Below, one piece after another: positions 25,651-35,292 of a stretch of 64,000 nt of DNA. The DNA is from an uncultured Lachnospiraceae bacterium. GTDB taxonomy: Bacteria; Bacillota; Clostridia; Lachnospirales; Lachnospiraceae. The notes beneath the pieces are model-generated. The model was not told where the DNA came from and ran no database searches. It saw nothing but the letters and a program-made list of their open reading frames with translations. The position numbers and the translations under genes are program-made. The DNA is taken from NCBI GenBank assembly GCA_910576815.1, contig CAJTKA010000001.1:124001-188000 (forward strand). The letters are read 5' to 3'. The first letter of the stretch is position 1; each line of letters begins with the position of its first letter.

Positions 25651-26657
25651 TTACTCATTCCTTCTATGGCATAAGCTACCGTTTTATAATTATCGTCCTT
25701 GATGATCCTGGCAAGGCCCAGCGCCACGCTTGTTACCGGGTTCTCGGAAACATTCACCTGAAGCCCGGTGCCTTTGCTCATCAGCTGAGCAAACTTGCTC
25801 ACCTGAGAAGCGCCTCCTGTCAAATAGATTCCGTGACGGTAGATGTCCGCTGCCAGTTCCGGCGGCGTGCGCTCCAAAATCACCTTGATATTATCTATGA
25901 TGGAATTAAAATGCTCCACAAGGCATTCATCCACAAGCGCTGTGGGAATCTCTCTCTCCACGGGAAGCCCCGTCACGATGTCGCGTCCATAGACAAGCGC
26001 TCCCTCGCGCTCACGTTCCAACTCAAGCAGCGAGGTTTTTACCACCTCCGCCGTCTTGCCGCCGATGATGAGACTGTATTCCCTTCTGATCGCTGCCTTG
26101 ATCGCCTCATCAAATTTTCTGCCGCCCACTTTGATCAGGCGGCTCAAAACGATGCCTCCCAGCGAAAGGATAGATATCTCCGTGGTATCAAACCCGACAT
26201 TCACCACGATAACGCCCTGCGAATTTTTGACGTCAATCCCCAGTCCCAAGCCGTCAGCGACCGCTTTATCCACCATCATGACCCTTCTCGCCTTGACGTT
26301 TGATTCCTTGATCAAATCTTTGAAAGCGCGCTTTTCCACTTCCGTCACATCCCAGGGAACGGCAATGTAATAATCGGCAGGACGAATGTTATTTCTCATC
26401 ATGCCATTCAAAAAATACTTTACCAATGTCTCCATGTTTTGGATATCCGCAATCACGCCGTTGCTCAGCGGATAGGTAATACTGATGTTACCCGGCGCCT
26501 TCTCATACATCTCAAACGCCGCGTCTCCGTATGCAAAAAGCGTTCTTTTGTTCTCGATGGCGATCATGTTTTTTTCCACAAAGACATCATCGTCCGCACG
26601 GTTGTAGATTTTAATGTTACTGGTGCCCAAGTCGATTCCAAATGCGTTGTTTGCCAA
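25647..26657 (-). CDS. mreB: Actin-like cell shape protein MreB/Mbl
   Basis: A 336-residue actin-fold protein forming membrane filaments that guide elongation. It has the phosphate 1 motif GIDLGTSN, connect 1 (KSVADGLGLG-like, AVADGLGLGID), and the adenosine motif LTGGASQVSK. The start is TTG 26657 with GAGGGG upstream. It opens mreB–mreC–mreD–pbp2–minCDE–rodA–mgsA. Clostridia often carry several MreB paralogues, so this could be Mbl. Confidence 0.95.
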   Translation of the reverse strand: MANNAFGIDLGTSNIKIYNRADDDVFVEKNMIAIENKRTLFAYGDAAFEMYEKAPGNISITYPLSNGVIADIQNMETLVKYFLNGMMRNNIRPADYYIAVPWDVTEVEKRAFKDLIKESNVKARRVMMVDKAVADGLGLGIDVKNSQGVIVVNVGFDTTEISILSLGGIVLSRLIKVGGRKFDEAIKAAIRREYSLIIGGKTAEVVKTSLLELEREREGALVYGRDIVTGLPVEREIPTALVDECLVEHFNSIIDNIKVILERTPPELAADIYRHGIYLTGGASQVSKFAQLMSKGTGLQVNVSENPVTSVALGLARIIKDDNYKTVAYAIEGMSK

Positions 26658-26683
26658 GGTAGATTTACCCCTCTTTCTCTCTT

Positions 26684-27427
26684 TTACTGCCCCTTTACTT
26701 CCCCATCAAAACAGGATACCTCTGTCAGTAATTTACTTTCCCGAAAACTGAAATAACAGTTATCACCAAGGATGATATGATCCAAAAGCGGAATATCCGC
26801 CATAATACCTACGCGCCCGATCCGCTCCGTGATCTTAATATCACTCTCGCTGGGGACAGGATCCCCGCCCGGATGATTGTGCAGCAGCATGATATTCGCC
26901 GCACCACCACGAAAAGCGTAGGCATAGACCTCTCGCGGCGACAGCAGGGAAGCATTCACCGTACCCTTAGAGAGGATCTCCTCCCCGATCAGATGCAGTG
27001 CCGAATCCAAAAGCAGGATTCGGATATGCTCCACATTCTCATGTCGGAACAGCTCCATATAATAGTCCGCTACCGAGTAAGCATCACGAAAGCTAAGACC
27101 ACCCTTTGCCTTCGTCCTTGCCATCCGCCTTGCGCATTCGGCAATTGCCTTTAACTGGACCGCTTTTACACTGCCAATGCCTTCGATCCGTCGAAGTTCC
27201 GTTTCCGGAATGTGATAAAGCCCGAGAAGGCCGTTCCCGTAGCGGGCTGTTTCCGCAAGCACCCGTTCTCCCAGCGCTTTTGCACACAGACCTTTTGTCC
27301 CCGTCCGCAGCAAAATAGCCAAAAGCTCCGCGTCTGTCAGATTTTCAGCTCCCAACGCCGCAAACCTCTCGTAGGGGAGGTCCTGCAGCCTGTAATAATC
27401 ATTGTTCACACACTTGCCTGATTTCAT
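26684..27427 (-). CDS. radC: RadC/JAMM domain protein
   Basis: A 247-residue protein with an N-terminal helix-hairpin-helix-like part (about 15-95) and a JAB/MPN metalloprotease-like domain with the metal site HNHPGGDPVPSESD (about 187-200). RadC was named for DNA repair, but its biochemical role remains unclear. It lies 26 bases before mreB, the usual radC–mreB order. I start at ATG 27427 (MKSGKCVNN); ten more residues are in frame but without SD. Confidence 0.93.
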   Translation of the reverse strand: MKSGKCVNNDYYRLQDLPYERFAALGAENLTDAELLAILLRTGTKGLCAKALGERVLAETARYGNGLLGLYHIPETELRRIEGIGSVKAVQLKAIAECARRMARTKAKGGLSFRDAYSVADYYMELFRHENVEHIRILLLDSALHLIGEEILSKGTVNASLLSPREVYAYAFRGGAANIMLLHNHPGGDPVPSESDIKITERIGRVGIMADIPLLDHIILGDNCYFSFRESKLLTEVSCFDGEVKGQ

Positions 27428-27469
27428 GCAGTCTCTTTCCCGACAGCTTCTCTCCAAAAGCGTTTGTGA

Positions 27470-27706
27470 CTAAATCAGACGATATATGACGATCGCCAAT
27501 GCGATCCCAATAATGCCTGCTATCGTGAGCCTGATCGACAGACCGAACGTGACGCTTAAGATCCCCAGATCCAGCACCAGAGGCTGTGTTAAGCCAAAGG
27601 ACTGCCCATAATTCAGCCAGGTGGAGGGAAATAGGCTTCCGATAAAACCGCCGATCACGATTCCTGCCATGATCAGCAGGACGCAGACCCAACCATTCTT
27701 ACGCAT
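27470..27706 (-). CDS. DUF4321 small membrane protein
   Basis: A 78-residue protein with two membrane segments (about 6-27 and 50-76) and a short loop containing FPSTWLNYGQSFGLT, matching the DUF4321 family often found next to radC–mreB in Clostridia. AAGGAG lies 13 bases before ATG 27706. The same interval is also open in another frame as a 97-residue ORF, which I regard as a shadow. Function unknown. Confidence 0.85.
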   Translation of the reverse strand: MRKNGWVCVLLIMAGIVIGGFIGSLFPSTWLNYGQSFGLTQPLVLDLGILSVTFGLSIRLTIAGIIGIALAIVIYRLI

Positions 27707-27783
27707 AATTAAGTACGATCTCCTTTCTCCAAGGCCCATTTTAACACAATCGGATATTGATGTACACAAAAAAAGGGATTTTT

Positions 27784-29070
27784 TTACAACAGCTTACAGA
27801 TTCCACGATCGACCAGATTCTGTACGCTCTTTAGGATGCCCAGCTTCGCGTGGGGAAAGGTGAGCCCGCCCTGGAAATAGACCGCATAGGGCGGTGCGAT
27901 CGGTCCGTCCGCCGAAAGCTCAATAGAGGAACCCGAAACAAAGGCGCCTGCCGCCATGATAACTTTGGAGTCGTACCCTGGCATATCCCAAGGCTCAGGC
28001 TTCACGAAACTGTCCACCGGAGCCGACGCCTGAATGCCCTCGCAGAAAGCGCAGACCCCTTCCGGCGAACCAAGAGTCACGGCCTGAATGATATCGTGGC
28101 GGCTCTCCGTGCCGTCTGGTATCACGGCAAAACCCATCTTCTCGTAAAGATTCGCTGCAAAGATCGCCCCTTTTAAGGCAGCAGCCGTCACCGTAGGCGC
28201 CAGGAAAAGCCCCTGATAGAAAGCGGAAAGAACGCCCAGCGATGCGCCGACTTCCTTGGCAAGCCCAGGTGAGGTCAGGCGGCAAGCCGCATTCTCCACG
28301 CACTCGCTTTTCCCTGCAATATAGCCGCCGATGGGCGCCAGACCGCCTCCGGGATTCTTGATCAAAGAACCGACCACCATATCCGCCCCCACCTCGGACG
28401 GCTCGATGGTCTCCACAAACTCGCCGTAACAATTGTCCACCATCACCAGAACATCGGGCTTTATTTTTTTGACAAAGGAGATCAACTCGCCGATCTTTGA
28501 CACAGACAGAGTCGGTCTGATCTGATAGCCCTTGGAACGTTGAATGGTGACAAGCTTTGTTTTTTCGCCAATAGCCGCGCGGATGCCCTCATAGTCAAAG
28601 CCGCCGTCAGACAGAAGGTCCACCTGCCTGTAGGTTATGCCGTACTCTGCAAGGGACCCTCTGGAGGGACGGATGCCGATGACCTCCTCCAGCGTGTCGT
28701 AGGGCTTCCCCACAGGAGATAACAATTCGTCTCCCGGACGCAGATTGCTTAAAAACGCCAGCGCCAGCGCGTGCGTGCCGCAGGTGATCTGCGGACGTAC
28801 CAGGGCGTCCTCCGTCCGAAAAACGGCAGCATAGACCTTTTCCAGCGTATCCCGTCCCAGATCGTTGTAACCGTAGCCCGTGGTTCCCAGCAGACAGGCT
28901 TCGCTCACGCCCGCCGTCTGCATGGCGCGGATCACTTTCAACTGATTGTACTCCGCATTTTCATCGATCTGCGCAAAACGCGGCGCCAAAGAAGCAAAGG
29001 TCTCCTCCCCGAAGCGATATACCGCCTCCGATATTCCAAATTGTTCGTATTGTTTCGATAACTCCATCAT
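27784..29070 (-). CDS. Cystathionine/methionine gamma-lyase-like PLP enzyme (YnbB family)
   Basis: A 428-residue fold-type I PLP enzyme related to the aluminium-resistance/YnbB group. It carries VMVDNCYGEFVE with the PLP aspartate and the lysine in GSLIKNPGGGLAPIGGYI (K at about 231). The substrate is unknown; methionine gamma-lyase annotation is by homology only. It is found near miaA and mutL in many Clostridia, as here. Start ATG 29070, with AAAGGG upstream; 40 further in-frame residues have no SD. Confidence 0.88.
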   Translation of the reverse strand: MMELSKQYEQFGISEAVYRFGEETFASLAPRFAQIDENAEYNQLKVIRAMQTAGVSEACLLGTTGYGYNDLGRDTLEKVYAAVFRTEDALVRPQITCGTHALALAFLSNLRPGDELLSPVGKPYDTLEEVIGIRPSRGSLAEYGITYRQVDLLSDGGFDYEGIRAAIGEKTKLVTIQRSKGYQIRPTLSVSKIGELISFVKKIKPDVLVMVDNCYGEFVETIEPSEVGADMVVGSLIKNPGGGLAPIGGYIAGKSECVENAACRLTSPGLAKEVGASLGVLSAFYQGLFLAPTVTAAALKGAIFAANLYEKMGFAVIPDGTESRHDIIQAVTLGSPEGVCAFCEGIQASAPVDSFVKPEPWDMPGYDSKVIMAAGAFVSGSSIELSADGPIAPPYAVYFQGGLTFPHAKLGILKSVQNLVDRGICKLL

Positions 29071-29373
29071 TTTTTCGTTTTCCCTTTCTACCCCTGTCAG
29101 GGCTTTTGATGAAGACGCAAAGCTCTGCAAGTCCGTGCAGGTGGTGTCCCATTGCTGATTTTCCCCGAAAACATCAGAAAAAACCATCATTTTCTCAGGC
29201 GTTTCAAAGTATGGTATCCGTCAAATTTTTTCCTCGATTTTCGTGTTTTGCCTGTATTTTTTCGAAAAATAACAATAATTATGGTAAATAACACGGTCTA
29301 TTAAATCGTAATTTCGACAGCGCCTTTCTGCAGTCCTATGGAAAACGCTGTATTTATCCCGATTTCCAGAACT
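29071..29373. other. Intergenic interval between miaA and the PLP enzyme
   Basis: About 300 bases without a supported gene. It holds an inverted repeat ACAGCG (29317-29322) and CGCTGT (29346-29351) just past the miaA stop, and AT-rich sequence at 29230-29300 that may hold a promoter for the PLP enzyme, though I see no clean -35/-10 pair. Confidence 0.5.
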
Positions 29374-30342
29374 TTACAGGATGATCGCTTTTTCGTGCAA
29401 GATTTCCTGCATTCTATCCAGCGCATTTTGACCAGCTTGGTCAACTTGCGGTTTCTCCACCCAAATGACCTCTTTTTCCCGTCGAAACCAGGTCAGCTGT
29501 CGTTTGGCAAAGTGCCTGGTATCGCGCTTTATCAGGTAAATTGCCTCCTCCAGCGTAAGCTCTCCCTCCAGATAACGCAGGATTTCCTTATAGCCAAGTC
29601 CCTGCATGGACACCATGTCTTTTGTACAGCCCATTTCTTTCAGCCGCTGCACTTCTTCCACCAATCCTGCCGCCACCATCTGCTCTACCCGCAATTCGAT
29701 CCTGCTGTAGATTTCCTCCCGGCGGTCATTGAGGACAAAGTAAGCAAACCGATAGGGCGAAACATTTTGTCTTTGCACTTCATTGTGTGCAGAGATCGGC
29801 TGTCCCGTCTTTTCATAAAACTCCAAGGCGCGGATGACCCGCTTTACATTGTGAGCATGAATGCTCTCACAGGCGGCGGGATCCACAGCTTTCAATCTTT
29901 CATAAAGCGCTTCCACCCCTTCTCGTTCGGCAAACGCTTCCAGTTTTCTTCGCAGGGAAGTATCTTCATCATTTTCAGTAAAGTCAATATCATAAAGCAC
30001 TGCCTGAATATAAAAACCGGTGCCTCCCACCAGAATGGGGATGTGTCCGCGCTCATAGATCCCCGCCATTGCCTCCTTGGCAAGCTTTTGGAAGATCACC
30101 ACATTAAAAGCCTCCGTCGGCTCCAACACGTCAATCAGATGATGCGGCACGCCCGCCATCTCCTCCGTCGTGATCTTGGCAGAACCGATATCCATATGAC
30201 GGTAGACCTGCATGGAGTCGGCAGAGACGATCTCGCCGCCAATCGCCTTCGCCAAGGCAATGGACAGGGCGGTCTTACCCACAGCCGTCGGCCCCGTCAG
30301 AATCACCAGCGTCTGTCCTGTCTCCTGTTTGTTTGATGCCAT
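29374..30342 (-). CDS. miaA: tRNA dimethylallyltransferase MiaA
   Basis: MiaA adds a dimethylallyl group to A37 of tRNAs reading UNN codons; MiaB, also in this window, then methylthiolates it. The 322-residue protein has the P-loop GPTAVGKTALS (about 17-27), SADSMQVYRHMDIGSAK and GGTGFYIQAVL. AAGGGA precedes ATG 30342. It is the last gene of miaB–mutS–mutL–miaA. Confidence 0.97.
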   Translation of the reverse strand: MASNKQETGQTLVILTGPTAVGKTALSIALAKAIGGEIVSADSMQVYRHMDIGSAKITTEEMAGVPHHLIDVLEPTEAFNVVIFQKLAKEAMAGIYERGHIPILVGGTGFYIQAVLYDIDFTENDEDTSLRRKLEAFAEREGVEALYERLKAVDPAACESIHAHNVKRVIRALEFYEKTGQPISAHNEVQRQNVSPYRFAYFVLNDRREEIYSRIELRVEQMVAAGLVEEVQRLKEMGCTKDMVSMQGLGYKEILRYLEGELTLEEAIYLIKRDTRHFAKRQLTWFRREKEVIWVEKPQVDQAGQNALDRMQEILHEKAIIL

Positions 30343-30378
30343 CTGATATTTATCCCTTCCAGACTATTTTGTCACTTA

Positions 30379-30425
30379 CGAAACGCATCCTATTTGTACA
30401 TTTCTCACAACCTAAATGCGTTTCG
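30379..30425. repeat. Palindrome between mutL and miaA
   Basis: CGAAACGCAT (30379-30388) and ATGCGTTTCG (30416-30425) are a perfect 10-base inverted repeat with a 27-base loop, six bases after the mutL stop. It has no T run. Confidence 0.65.
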
Positions 30426-30431
30426 CACTAT

Positions 30432-32522
30432 TTAAACAATCCGCTTGAATTTCCGCTCCAGCTCCTGCTTTGACATGGAAATGATGGTAGGTCTGCCATG
30501 CGGACAGTTATAGGGATTCTTAAGCGTCAATAACTCATCTAAAAGACTTTCCATCTCCGCCCGACTGATGCGCATATTGCCCTTGACCGCCGCCTTACAG
30601 GCCATGGTCGCAATGCGGATACGGATGCTCTCAGGGGTGCCCGAGACCGCTTCCTCCACCAGCTCGTCCAGCACTTCGCAGAAAAACGCTCCCTCCCCGT
30701 AGCCGTAAAGGTCGAGCGGCACACCGCGGATGGCATAGTCGTTTCCGCCAAACTCCTCCACCACAAACCCTAACGCCTCAAAATCCTCCTTATGCATCGC
30801 CAGACACTCCTTTTCCCGATTATTAAGCGTCAGAATTGTCGGGGGATTTAAGGTCTGGGACAGGATATTCTTTTCCAAAAACCGTTTCATCAAACGTTCA
30901 TACTTTACCTTCTCGTGAGCGGCATGCTGATCGACGATCAAAAGCTTATTCTCAAAGGTGATGAGCCAATAAGTATCGAAAATCTGACCGATGATCTCAA
31001 ACTGCGGCCTTGTTTCTTGCGTGAGGATGCGGCTGTCAAAGAGATTCATCTGTTCGGACTGCAAAGCTGACAAAACTTCTGCCTTCGGAGCCGCGACACT
31101 CTCTTTTCCGGACAATAATGCCTGTTTTTGAGTCGGTGTTCCATCTGTCATCTTTTGGCCTGCGTCCCCGCCATATAACGGCACATCCTCGTGCAGCATA
31201 TTTTCATCCGCGCCGTTCTTCTGGTTTACATAACTTTCCTCCCCTGTTGTCCGCTGCTGACTGTTCTCACGAACTGCACTGATTGCTGCGCTGTACACGT
31301 TCTCTGCCGGCACTGTCGCAGTATCCTGTTTCTTCTGCTTCGTTTCAGAGCTCTGCCGCGCCTCGAAGGGTTCCCGTTTACTTTCCTGCCGCAGCGCTGC
31401 GTTTCCCGGCTCTTTTTGCTGTAGTTCTAAGATTCGCCGCGCCTCAAACGGTTCCGGCGCACTGTTCCTGCCTTCCCGTCTTTCAGCTTTTCCGCTCTCC
31501 CGCCTGTCACTGAGCGTGACCTCCGGAATCATCTCCCGCCCGTAAAGTGCCTCATACACAGCGTCCTTTACCGCCTCATGAAAGGCGGGACCGTCGGCAA
31601 TCCGCACCTCCAGCTTGGAGGGATGGACATTGACGTCGATTTTTTCCGTGTCGATCTGGAAATGCAGGATGCAGAAGGGGAATTTGTGCTGCATCAGATA
31701 CTCGCGGTACCCCTCCTCCACCGCCTTGCTGATGAGGGCACTGCGGATATAGCGGCCGTTGATGTAAAATATCTCAAAGGAACGGTTGGCACGGTTGATC
31801 GCGGGCTTTCCCAAAAGCCCCGTGATCCGCATCCCTTCCCGCTCGCAGGAAAAGTCAAGCAGTTCCCCGGAAATCTCCTTTCCATAGATACGGTAGACGA
31901 TCTCCCGCAAATCACCACTCCCCGTGGTGTAAAACTTCGTCTGCCCGTTTAGCTGGAATTTAAAAGAAACATTTGGGTTTGACATGGCCAGATGTTCCAT
32001 CAGCTCCGCCACATAAGAGCCCTCCGTCCTCGGCATCTTTAAGAACTTTTTGCGCGGCGGCGTATTAAAAAAGAGATTGCGCACGATCAGTGTGGTGCCC
32101 GTCGGTGCGCCGATCTCCTCCCGTTCCTTTTCCACGCCGCCTTCGATCACATAGCGGATGCCCGTCAAATCTTCCGGCGTCTTGGTAACCAGCTCCACCT
32201 GCGCCACCGCCGCGATGCTGGCCAGCGCCTCTCCACGGAAGCCAAGACTGACCAGACTGGTCAAATCCTCTGCGGACGAAATCTTACTGGTGGCATGACG
32301 TAAAAAGGCATTTTCCACCTGAGATTTTTCAATACCGCCGCCGTTATCCGTGACCCGGATCAGCGTGGTACCGCCTTCCCGAATCTCCACCGTGACAGCC
32401 GAAGCTCCCGCGTCAATGGCGTTCTCCACCAGCTCCTTGACCACACTGGCAGGCCGCTCCACCACCTCCCCGGCGGCGATCTTGTCTATCGTTTGATTGT
32501 CTAGAATGTTTATTTTAGCCAC
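30432..32522 (-). CDS. mutL: DNA mismatch repair protein MutL
   Basis: A 696-residue GHKL ATPase that couples MutS to nick formation. The N-terminal ATPase has ENAIDAGAS, DNGGGI and FRGEALASI. A poorly conserved charged linker (about 350-505) joins the C-terminal domain, which has the endonuclease metal motif DQHAAHEKVKYE, so this MutL should nick DNA itself, as in bacteria lacking MutH. The start is GTG 32522, five bases after AGGAG; the frame stays open to 32696 but would run through the repeat element and mutS. Confidence 0.95.
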   Translation of the reverse strand: MAKINILDNQTIDKIAAGEVVERPASVVKELVENAIDAGASAVTVEIREGGTTLIRVTDNGGGIEKSQVENAFLRHATSKISSAEDLTSLVSLGFRGEALASIAAVAQVELVTKTPEDLTGIRYVIEGGVEKEREEIGAPTGTTLIVRNLFFNTPPRKKFLKMPRTEGSYVAELMEHLAMSNPNVSFKFQLNGQTKFYTTGSGDLREIVYRIYGKEISGELLDFSCEREGMRITGLLGKPAINRANRSFEIFYINGRYIRSALISKAVEEGYREYLMQHKFPFCILHFQIDTEKIDVNVHPSKLEVRIADGPAFHEAVKDAVYEALYGREMIPEVTLSDRRESGKAERREGRNSAPEPFEARRILELQQKEPGNAALRQESKREPFEARQSSETKQKKQDTATVPAENVYSAAISAVRENSQQRTTGEESYVNQKNGADENMLHEDVPLYGGDAGQKMTDGTPTQKQALLSGKESVAAPKAEVLSALQSEQMNLFDSRILTQETRPQFEIIGQIFDTYWLITFENKLLIVDQHAAHEKVKYERLMKRFLEKNILSQTLNPPTILTLNNREKECLAMHKEDFEALGFVVEEFGGNDYAIRGVPLDLYGYGEGAFFCEVLDELVEEAVSGTPESIRIRIATMACKAAVKGNMRISRAEMESLLDELLTLKNPYNCPHGRPTIISMSKQELERKFKRIV

Positions 32523-32548
32523 GCAATCTCCTATCTGCAACAATATGC

Positions 32549-32644
32549 GGAGAATGCCGCTTTTCAGGCATTCTCCTGCGTGAAACTTAGTGCTTCTTGG
32601 CGTCCCGTCCAATGGCGGGACGTCTTTAGAAGCACTTTTCACGC
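32549..32644. repeat. Dispersed palindromic element, copy A (after mutS)
   Basis: Copy A has a hairpin GGAGAATGCC/GGCATTCTCC (32549-32576), an outer stem GCGTGAAA/TTTCACGC (32578-32585, 32637-32644), AGTGCTTCT/AGAAGCACT (32589-32597, 32628-32636) and an inner CGTCCCG/CGGGACG (32601-32622). It starts at the mutS stop codon and ends before the mutL SD. The same architecture recurs at 49585-49729, with changed but still paired bases. Confidence 0.9.
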
Positions 32645-35292
32645 TACCACCTATTTTTGAGCCGATTCTGCAGCCGATACAATGTATTGAGCGCATCCAC
32701 AGGCGTCAGGTTGCTCACGTCGATCTCCTTTAATTCCCGCACCACATCCTCATCCGTCACGGTGTCGAACAGGGATATCTGCTCCAAATCCACCTCGTCA
32801 TAGTGCACGGGCTTTTTCCGTTCGCCTCTGGAATGATCCACCTCGATATTCTGCACCCGCTCGGTGATATCGTTGTCGCTTAGCTGTTCCACGATCTCCT
32901 TGGCCCTGTCGATGACCATATCGGGCACCCCTGCCAGCTTTGCCACCTGAATACCGTAACTCTTATCGGCCCCACCCTTCACGATTTTCCGCAGGAACAC
33001 GATATCGTCGCCCTTTTCCTTGACCGCGATACAGTAGTTATTGACGTTGTCCATCTTCCCTTCCAGCTCGGTCAGTTCATGGTAGTGGGTGGCAAACAAC
33101 GTTTTTGCGCCCAAAAGTTTTCGATTGCTGATATGTTCTATCACTGCCCAGGCAATGCTTAGGCCGTCAAACGTGGAAGTTCCCCTGCCGATCTCATCAA
33201 GCACCAGCAGGCTGTTGGGGGTCGCATTTCTTAAAATGTTCGCCACCTCGTTCATCTCCACCATGAATGTGGACTGGCCGCTTGCCAAATCGTCGGAAGC
33301 GCCCACCCTGGTAAATATCCTGTCTACAATGCCGATATCCGCCTTCGCCGCCGGCACAAAGGAGCCGACCTGCGTCAGTAAAACAATCAGCGCCACCTGC
33401 CTCATATAAGTAGACTTACCCGCCATATTGGGGCCTGTGATCACGGCGATACAGTGCTTTTTGTCGTCCAGATGCGTGTCGTTGGCAATGAACATATCAT
33501 TATGGATCATCTGCTCCACCACCGGATGGCGGCCTTCTTTGATATCGATCACACCCTTATCATTCAAGGACGGTCTTACATAGTGATTCTGTTCCGCCAC
33601 AAAAGAAAGCGAAGTGAAGACATCAAGCCTTGCCACCGCCCGCGCCGTCTTCTGGATCCGCTCCACCTCATTTGCGATCGCATCCCGAATCTCACAAAAG
33701 AGGTCGTATTCCAGACCAAACAACTTATCCTCCGCATTGAGGATAGAATCTTCCAACTCCTTTAAGCGCGGCGTCGTATAACGCTCCGCGTTCGCGAGCG
33801 TCTGCTTGCGCACATAATCCTCCGGCACCTGATCCTTGTAGGAGTTTGTGACCTCAAAGTAATAACCGAAGACCTTGTTATATTTGATGCGCAGATTCCT
33901 GATGCCCGTGCGCTCTCTGTCTTCTTCTTCCAAGGCTGCCAGCCATTTCTTACCGTCTGTCTTGGCCTTGCGTAGGGAATCTATGGTCTCATGGAAGCCT
34001 TCTCTGATGATGCCGCCTTCCTTCAAGGCAATCGGCGGTTCTTCATCAATAGCATCTTCGATCAGATGATGAATATCCTCTAACGGATCCATATTTTCAT
34101 AAATTTCCCGAAGAAGCGGCGCGTCAATATCGGCAAGGATCGTCCGCAGGGAAGGAAGCATGGCCAAAGAATTGCGAAAGGCAATCAGGTCTCTGGGGTT
34201 TGCAGTCTTATAGCTTACCTTGCCCAGAAGCCTTTCCAAGTCATAAATCGTATGCAGGTATTCCCGCATTTCCTCCCTGTCTACGCTTTTTTTACAAAGT
34301 GCCTCCACCGCGTCCAGCCGTTTAGTGATCCTGTCTTTGTCGATCAGAGGCTGCTCGATATACTTTCGCAAAAGCCTGCCGCCCATGGCAGTCTTTGTAC
34401 GGTCAAGTACGCCCAGAAGCGAGCCCTTTTTCTGTTTTTCACGCAGAGTCTCGATCAATTCCAGATTGCGCCTGGTGGAGCTGTCAAGCAGCATATACTT
34501 GCTGGTCAGATAAGGGTAGATATGGGTAAAATGGGCAAGCGAGGTCTTCTGCATCTCGTAGAGGTACTGCAACAGTGCCCCCGCCGCGATCAGTCCCACG
34601 GGAAAATCCTCGATTCCCAGCCCCTGCAAGCTGCTCACTCCAAAATGCTTCATCAACAGCTTTTTGCAGCCGTCCTCGTCGAAATAATGCTGCGCCAGCG
34701 AGTACACACTCACATTCAAACGGTTTTTCAGATCGTCAATGTCGTAGCCGCTGACGAAGAACTGCTCGTTGCAGATCAGCTCCGAAGGGCCATATTTATT
34801 GATCTCGTCCTGCAATTTTCGGATATCTTCAAGCTCCGTCAGATAATAATCCCCCGTGGTAACGTCCGCCACCGACATCCCGATCTTGCCCGGAAAATAT
34901 GTCACGCAGATCAGATAATTATTTTTCGTATCGTCAAGCGCCTGTAAATTCAGGTTCGTGCCCGGCGTCACGATACGGATCACCTCGCGCTTGATGATAC
35001 CCTTCGCGCTTTTCGGATCTTCCACCTGCTCGCAGATCGCTACCTTAAAGCCCTTGGAAACCAGCTTGTTCAGATAACTGTCAACCGCGTGATAGGGAAC
35101 GCCGCACATGGGTGCACGCTCCTCCTGACCGCAGTTTTTCCCCGTCAGCGTGATTTCAAGCTCCTTGGACGCCGTGATGGCATCCTCAAAGAACATCTCG
35201 TAAAAATCCCCCAAACGGTAGAACAAAATACAGTCCTGATACGACTTTTTCGTCTCCAGATATTGCTGCATCATCGGTGTTAATTCAGCCAT
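32644..35292 (-). CDS. mutS: DNA mismatch repair protein MutS
   Basis: MutS finds mismatches and small loops. The 882-residue protein has the mismatch-binding motif GDFYEMF (about 27-33), the central lever/clamp domains, the Walker A GPNMAGKST (about 620) and DEIGRGTSTFDG, and a C-terminal helix-rich tail. It overlaps the end of miaB by 13 bases and precedes mutL. Confidence 0.97.
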   Translation of the reverse strand: MAELTPMMQQYLETKKSYQDCILFYRLGDFYEMFFEDAITASKELEITLTGKNCGQEERAPMCGVPYHAVDSYLNKLVSKGFKVAICEQVEDPKSAKGIIKREVIRIVTPGTNLNLQALDDTKNNYLICVTYFPGKIGMSVADVTTGDYYLTELEDIRKLQDEINKYGPSELICNEQFFVSGYDIDDLKNRLNVSVYSLAQHYFDEDGCKKLLMKHFGVSSLQGLGIEDFPVGLIAAGALLQYLYEMQKTSLAHFTHIYPYLTSKYMLLDSSTRRNLELIETLREKQKKGSLLGVLDRTKTAMGGRLLRKYIEQPLIDKDRITKRLDAVEALCKKSVDREEMREYLHTIYDLERLLGKVSYKTANPRDLIAFRNSLAMLPSLRTILADIDAPLLREIYENMDPLEDIHHLIEDAIDEEPPIALKEGGIIREGFHETIDSLRKAKTDGKKWLAALEEEDRERTGIRNLRIKYNKVFGYYFEVTNSYKDQVPEDYVRKQTLANAERYTTPRLKELEDSILNAEDKLFGLEYDLFCEIRDAIANEVERIQKTARAVARLDVFTSLSFVAEQNHYVRPSLNDKGVIDIKEGRHPVVEQMIHNDMFIANDTHLDDKKHCIAVITGPNMAGKSTYMRQVALIVLLTQVGSFVPAAKADIGIVDRIFTRVGASDDLASGQSTFMVEMNEVANILRNATPNSLLVLDEIGRGTSTFDGLSIAWAVIEHISNRKLLGAKTLFATHYHELTELEGKMDNVNNYCIAVKEKGDDIVFLRKIVKGGADKSYGIQVAKLAGVPDMVIDRAKEIVEQLSDNDITERVQNIEVDHSRGERKKPVHYDEVDLEQISLFDTVTDEDVVRELKEIDVSNLTPVDALNTLYRLQNRLKNRW

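Noticed and set aside
27399..27692. A 97-residue frame opposite in phase to DUF4321
   Set aside because: It overlaps DUF4321 and radC out of frame, and lacks recognisable features.
29338..30336. A 332-residue plus-strand frame over miaA
   Set aside because: Antisense shadow of a clear MiaA.
32523..32696. The longer MutL frame starting at 32696
   Set aside because: It would run through palindromic element A and into mutS; GTG 32522 has a good SD and matches MutL N-termini.
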